A DNA stretch of 64,000 nt from Primula veris (lineage: Eukaryota > Streptophyta > Magnoliopsida > Ericales > Primulaceae). Location of the stretch: the NCBI GenBank assembly GCA_963682055.1, contig OY821740.1:20236814-20300813 (forward strand), in the 5' to 3' direction. Under the pieces are notes generated by a model. It did no database searches. It was not told the DNA's origin and saw only the letters and a list, made by a program, of their open reading frames with translations. The translations under genes and the position numbers were made by a program. Shown here one piece after another: positions 58,965-64,000 of this stretch. Numbering within the stretch: the first letter of the stretch is position 1; each line of letters starts with the position of its first letter.

Positions 58965-61900
58965 TTAATGTCCATTTCCGATTATTTCCTCTAGATTGTC
59001 TTCTCTACTCTTGTTAAAGATTGATCTCCGGAAATTGATCTCATCTCTGCATGAAATGTAAAAAATTATTTTAGGTTTAGATCTTTTTAGTACTTCAAAC
59101 TTCAAAGACAACAGTCACTCATCATTGGCAATCAATTCTTGGGAAATTTGTTAATAAATAGATAAACCATTCCTCCAGAAAACGGGTAGCAGATTCTCTG
59201 AAGATTTGATATAAAAAAAATACAGAATGAAGGGGAAAAAACTATAAAGAAAAGGTGCAAGTTTGTAACTAATGCAATAATAACCTTGTCTTTCCAGAAC
59301 GAATAGCAACTATACCTGAGAGTTATTGAGATGGAATCGTAATACAGAACAGCAACTATTCTACGTTTTCTCTCTCTACGGAAATCACCACCACGCTTGA
59401 TCACAGGTAATTGCTTTATTCCCTTGGCCTCCATTAGCTTCTTTGCAATGGCCAAATCAGTATCTGGATAACAAGTGAGAATTCCACGTTCTTGTCCTCG
59501 ATAGCTTATTCCACGCGTACATATCGAAGAAACATGACATGTATCTAGCTTTAAAAACAAAAATTGAAAAATGTCAGGGAAGTAATAAAGTACATCAAGG
59601 CATGTAAACATGTGTAGCACTTCAACATGTTTGAGACTCAATTAAGGGAAATGAAGTGGAAGATAAATTGTTTCTTCTCACTTACTCCCTCAGTCCCATT
59701 TCGTTTGGAAACTACTCTTGTTTAGATTTCCCAAGGAGCCAAAATGTTAGGTCACTTTTTTCAAATAGAGTCAACCACCTTATGAAGTTTTCCTATATCA
59801 CCCTTCTCTAAAACAACAAAAGTAAAGCAAATCATGACAAATAAGGGAATATCCGTAAAGCAACCCAGAAGGAAATGTGAGCATTAAGTCCCTATAATTA
59901 TTTGCTTCCCCGAACAACCCCATCAAAAAGGGACAGAGGAAGTACTAGCTAAGCTACACTTTCCAATTTACCCGTTAAACAAAGAAGAAGATAAGTATCT
60001 GTTTGAAAGTTACCTTCTGACAAAACATACATGTACATACAACTTAGAAACATAGTATAAAAAAATGTTGAAAGACATTACATACCTCTTGATGAGATGA
60101 ATCATCGTCAAATTCGTCACTGGATTTCGTCGACAAAAATCTTTTGATGTCACCGTATGTCAAAACACCTTCAAGGAAACCTTCATCATCAACCACTAGT
60201 AGACAGTGCTGTTGGTGGTCATGCATAGACTTTATTGCCTCTTTCAAAGTAAGACTCGGGGAAACCTTCACACAGTTCCTTGACATTGATCGTGAGACCT
60301 AATAATTAAAAAAGAATATGTAAAATCATAATTGAGAAGTAAGCCAATGTTCAACACAAATTTATGCTTTCCGGCGCCGTGTCAGACGAGGTGCACCAAA
60401 AGTTTACTATTTAAGATCAGTATTTAAATACTTTGTAAGGCAGTTGTAAGCATATCTTGCACCTTTCTTGTACTGGTTGGGGGGTTTTCTTAACAAGCCA
60501 GAGGTCCCAGATGATGAACTTGCTATAATTTTCTAGTTTTTTGTCCTCTTTTTTTAATTAGAAGAAGAAAATGAATTGCAAGGTTCGAGCACCAAACCTA
60601 TAGCTCTTGGACTTATTTTTCAAGTAGTAATGTCTAAATTCAGGTTTTTATTTTCCTATCAATTATATTTAATTTCGTAAAACTGCATTTTACTTCTATG
60701 TATGATAGAATTGGCTAACTAGGGGCTCCCCATCTAATAGGGATGGCCCTGACCCCTGAGTGTTGGATACTTGGATCTGTTATTTTTCCATGCTTCTTTT
60801 TACAAGTACAGCGTTTTTTTTTTTTGGTTGAATGAACTTAAAAAAAAAGACAATGTTTTGGCTTGGCTTGGGGGCCGGAGGGGTCCTGCCGTCAAGTCAA
60901 TGAAATACTGACTCGGTTAGGCTATTAGTTTTGTGATCTAACTACACGAGTATTTGTAAACTGTAAGGTTTATCATAATAGAGGCAGCATTTTTAATGTT
61001 CATTGAATATGCTTGATCCTGTATTTTACGTTTTTCATAATAGAGTCCACTACATTAGCTTATGCTTTTAAAGGTTAGGATAGTGATCATGCCCGTTGAG
61101 ACATCAAGTGCTTCAAGCTTTTTATATACAAACTATTCGTAGTGAAAAGATTTTCCAAATATTTAGATGTATGTACCAGAAATAGAACTACACCTTAATA
61201 TTTTCGAGAAAAATATCTTCGTCAGCAACTTCAAGGTTTTCGCCATTGCCCATAACAGAAAGTTCTACGCCATGTCCATCTTCAACTGCTCTCCAAACAG
61301 CATCAGTTTTGTCGTCTCTAGGTGATATAGCTGAATAACCTCTACTCAAGCGTCTAGAGGAAGCATTAGTCCCATTGGACTGGTTTGTTACAGAGGGGAC
61401 CCATATTGCAAGCCCAACAGCACCCTGCTCAAAAATATATAAAATAAATGAGATTTATACTAATGTAAATGATATTATAAACTTGGTATTGTCAAGAAGT
61501 GTTGCTTATTAGGTGGTGTGTGACAACCACAGGACTGACAAAAAATGGATACAAATCCCAAGAGTCAAACCAGGATATAATGGATCTTTGAGTACCACTT
61601 CAAAATCAAAAAGAGAACCACACACTTTTATAAAATAAAAATAAAAACCAATTTCACTTTATATAAAATAACTCCAAGTATACATATTTTATAAATAACT
61701 TGGTTCATCCATTCCCCCTTCCTTAAACCATTTGTACTTGTAGATTTCCTACAGGCATGAAACCTAACAATGAGATCAAACTAAATGAGGACGATAGATT
61801 GGCTAAAGAGAAAACAGAAGCTCAAAAGGTATTGTCAATTAAAGGAAAAGAGAATAACTTTTCTCTAATTTGTAGAAGTTGGGTTTGACATCATAAATCA

Positions 61901-64000
61901 AATTGGTTTTTATAATTTCACCACACACAGAAACACATGCACATAAATATTTATCGAGCAAGAGAGCAAATAATATTACCATGAGAGGAAGTAAAATCAT
62001 GTAATCTTTTGTCAGCTCGAACAGAAGTAGAACAGACGTTAGTGGTACAGAACAAACCGAAGCCAGTGTAGCTGCCATTCCCACCTATTAATTAAAAAGT
62101 GGGTATTTACAATTTAACAGGCATACATAGAGGTCGGACTGGAAGAAATTATACTGGAAACTGGAAAATTTTCTTAACAGTGCAAGCCAATGCGATTTAT
62201 CTTAGATTAAATAATCCACTCAAGACCCTAATACTCAATCTGATTAATATTTATTAATTTGTTCGGACTTCTTCTTGACATTTTCACGTATAACAAAGTA
62301 AAATACAGAAACCACTTAGAATACTCATATAGCAATATAGCATACACACAAGTGACAGAATAATATAAGAAAATGGAACAAATTCTTAAGAGGTACAATC
62401 TAATTCTTTTCTGAAATAAATATAAATATAATTCTTAAGAGGATCTAAGGATTTCACTCCTACCCTCATCAGGTCCGAACCACAACCTCCTATTTGAAAG
62501 TGTGCGCTCTAACCTGTGGCAGGGCCATAAAAGAAAATATAGAGAATTTCTTTAAGTGATGTTGGGTTTGCTTTATCTTTGTATTTACACATTCCACGCA
62601 AGGTTGAAGCGATTTGCAAAGTGCGGACTGGAGCTTTAAAGTTGTGAACATAGCTCTATTGGGGGTTGCATATTATTTCGTACATTAACATATCGTCAGA
62701 TTTCAATTTTCAACAACACAAAATTTATCAATTTGCTCGCACCTTTACCTGTTTCAGACGATTTAGTAGCTTAATGTACTAGATGGGGAAGAAATAACAG
62801 GTTGGGGTGCTAATTAGTTACAAAAAGGAAATACTGTCTACACTATTCTACCATAATGTTTTTTAATACTATCCTATCACTTTTTTCCTGTTTCAAACCC
62901 CAACTTACGGCTTTTTTTTTTAACTTTCTGAACAAAAGCGGGAGACCTTTAGGTTGGGGGAAAATTGCTAGTTTTGTACGTCAATTCACAAAGTTGAAGT
63001 TAACAATTGCTAGTGCACAAACTTATAATGAACCCCTGTATTGGGGTAGATAAATAGTTTCTACCCTAATGGACTTGAATTGAAAAAATACGCTAATCAC
63101 TTACCAACGCATAGGCTTGTGGCTGAGCAATAGCAGCATTTTCAGGAATAGCCGAATTTATTAATTCGCCAGCCATACCGCCAAAAACAGCACCAACAGC
63201 CGCACCAATCATTAAACTCGGTGCATACAATCCACCTACAAGCCCCGACCCTTTACACAAAGCCGTGGCAACTACTTTAGCAGCTGCTAATTGAGCTAAA
63301 AGCCATATTCCAGGTGCAGAAGCACTTTTTCCGGTATGAAGAATCTCATTTACATTAGTAAAACCCCAATAAAGTATTCCTGGATATTTTAGAGCTATTA
63401 TTCCAACACCTAAACCACCCAAAGCTGGGCACACAACTGCAGGAACACCGAATTTCACTTTTAACAAGTCAAATGCTTTCTCGAACCAACTTACCAGCGC
63501 ATTGAAAGCCACACTTACGACTCCACATAGCATACCCAGTATCAAGTATAAAGGTAGTTCTGGAAAAAAAACCTATGATCAGGGTGCACATATTCGACAT
63601 AAATCCATTGCAAGTGGTTAAGGGAATAAGGTTGAAACAGTCTAATCTCACTAGTAAATGAAAACAGCGCAGAATACGGCCTTGTTTGTTAGTTAGTTTT
63701 AAGTTTAGACTTTTAATCCTTTTTAAGCAGGACCGCATTTGGTTGAAGGATAGTTAATACTGCATATTTAGTCGCTTCTGGTCTCGGTTTCTATACTGAC
63801 CTATAAAAGTTCCAATTTAGTACTTGGTTTTCTTAACTACTAAGTATCTCAAAGTACTATAATTCTTTTTCTATTTTGTAACATTAGTGTAGCAATCGCT
63901 AATTGTTGTAGGTTACGCTGGTAATAGTGTAACCTGCACTTTGGAAGATCGTCTTAAAAGCTGAACTTTTCTATAATTTTTGGCCTAAAATGGCTAAAAG
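58965..64000 (-). CDS. CLC-F: CLC-f type chloride channel/transporter, 3' part (partial at window edge)
   Basis: Six exons on the minus strand: 63559-63105, 62084-61980, 61424-61194, 60298-60086, 59548-59316 and 59046-58965, all GT-AG with matching phases; the 5' exons lie beyond 64000. The sequence follows Arabidopsis CLC-f: LPLYLILGMLCGVVSVAF, FGVPAVVCPALGGLG, ALKYPGILYWGFTNV, the pore segment GSGLVGGLYAPSLMIGAAVG, LTSVLLLFELTKDY, then two cytoplasmic CBS domains (VSRSMSRNCVKVSPS to GDIKRFLS; GILTCYPDTDLAIAKKLMEA to VLYYDSIS) and the C-terminus GNGH. CLC-f proteins are placed in the Golgi/early secretory system or plastid envelope and move anions; direction and coupling cannot be read here. 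No break seen. Confidence 0.93.
59685..59942. mobile_element. Stowaway MITE in a CLC-f intron
   Basis: It begins CTCCCTCAGTCCCATTTCG and ends AAAAGGGACAGAGGAAG, flanked by TA on both sides (59683-59684, 59943-59944). These are the standard ends and TA target duplication of Tc1/Mariner-type Stowaway MITEs; length 258 bp. Confidence 0.9.
62455..62525 (-). mobile_element. SINE fragment (tRNA-derived) in a CLC-f intron
   Basis: On the minus strand: GGTTAGAGCGCACACTTTC (box A), an AAATAGGAGG stretch, then GTGGTTCGGACCTGATG (box B). The order and spacing are those of a tRNA-like SINE head. Tail and target duplication are not clear. Confidence 0.5.

Noticed and set aside
63469..63738. Minus-strand frame upstream of the first visible CLC-f exon
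   Set aside because: It runs across the acceptor at 63559 and its upstream part has no CLC similarity; it is intron sequence.

Overview
The window is nuclear DNA of a flowering plant, most likely a eudicot. The genes have short exons and GT-AG introns, are homologous to well-known Arabidopsis genes, and sit in AT-rich DNA full of plant-type transposons (MULE, hAT-like, Stowaway, SINE, Ty1-copia). I cannot fix the family; an asterid is a guess.

Layout. 1-9.2 kb: transposon debris with two damaged genes, an F-box/LRR/FBD gene (3603-5100, minus) and a secreted ginkbilobin-type (DUF26) gene (6875-7259, minus). 9.3-14.2 kb: an intact P-class PPR gene (plus) and a tiny two-exon gene for ribosomal protein eL41 (25 residues, minus) with a clear ribosomal-protein promoter. 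14.5-21 kb: a repeat field with a hAT-like element, a SINE, a 95-bp tandem repeat, a long-TIR element and a GGGGCGGAGCC-type element. 21,022-28,793: one complete 7.77-kb Mutator-like element with terminal inverted repeats and a perfect 9-bp target duplication. It carries a plant mobile domain (PMD) gene (broken), an intact 596-residue MULE transposase and a broken OTU-type cysteine protease that was probably once fused to the transposase.

28.8-33.4 kb: a CRPK1-like receptor-like cytoplasmic kinase starting about 0.2 kb beyond the element. 36.2-42.4 kb: CSN6 of the COP9 signalosome, with a duplicated broken copy of exon 1 and a diverged tandem array in intron 1. 45.6-58.0 kb: a group I WRKY transcription factor whose 8.9-kb second intron holds a MULE-type element and an old Ty1-copia element that itself contains a solo LTR. 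59.0-64.0 kb: the 3' part of a CLC-f type chloride channel/transporter gene (minus), running off the right edge.

The host genes are independent single genes and do not form a cluster. The most interesting unit is the composite MULE with its PMD and OTU cargo and its palindromic CCGTAGATTAAATCTACGGT modules. Several coding breaks are single-base shifts, so assembly errors cannot be excluded by eye.
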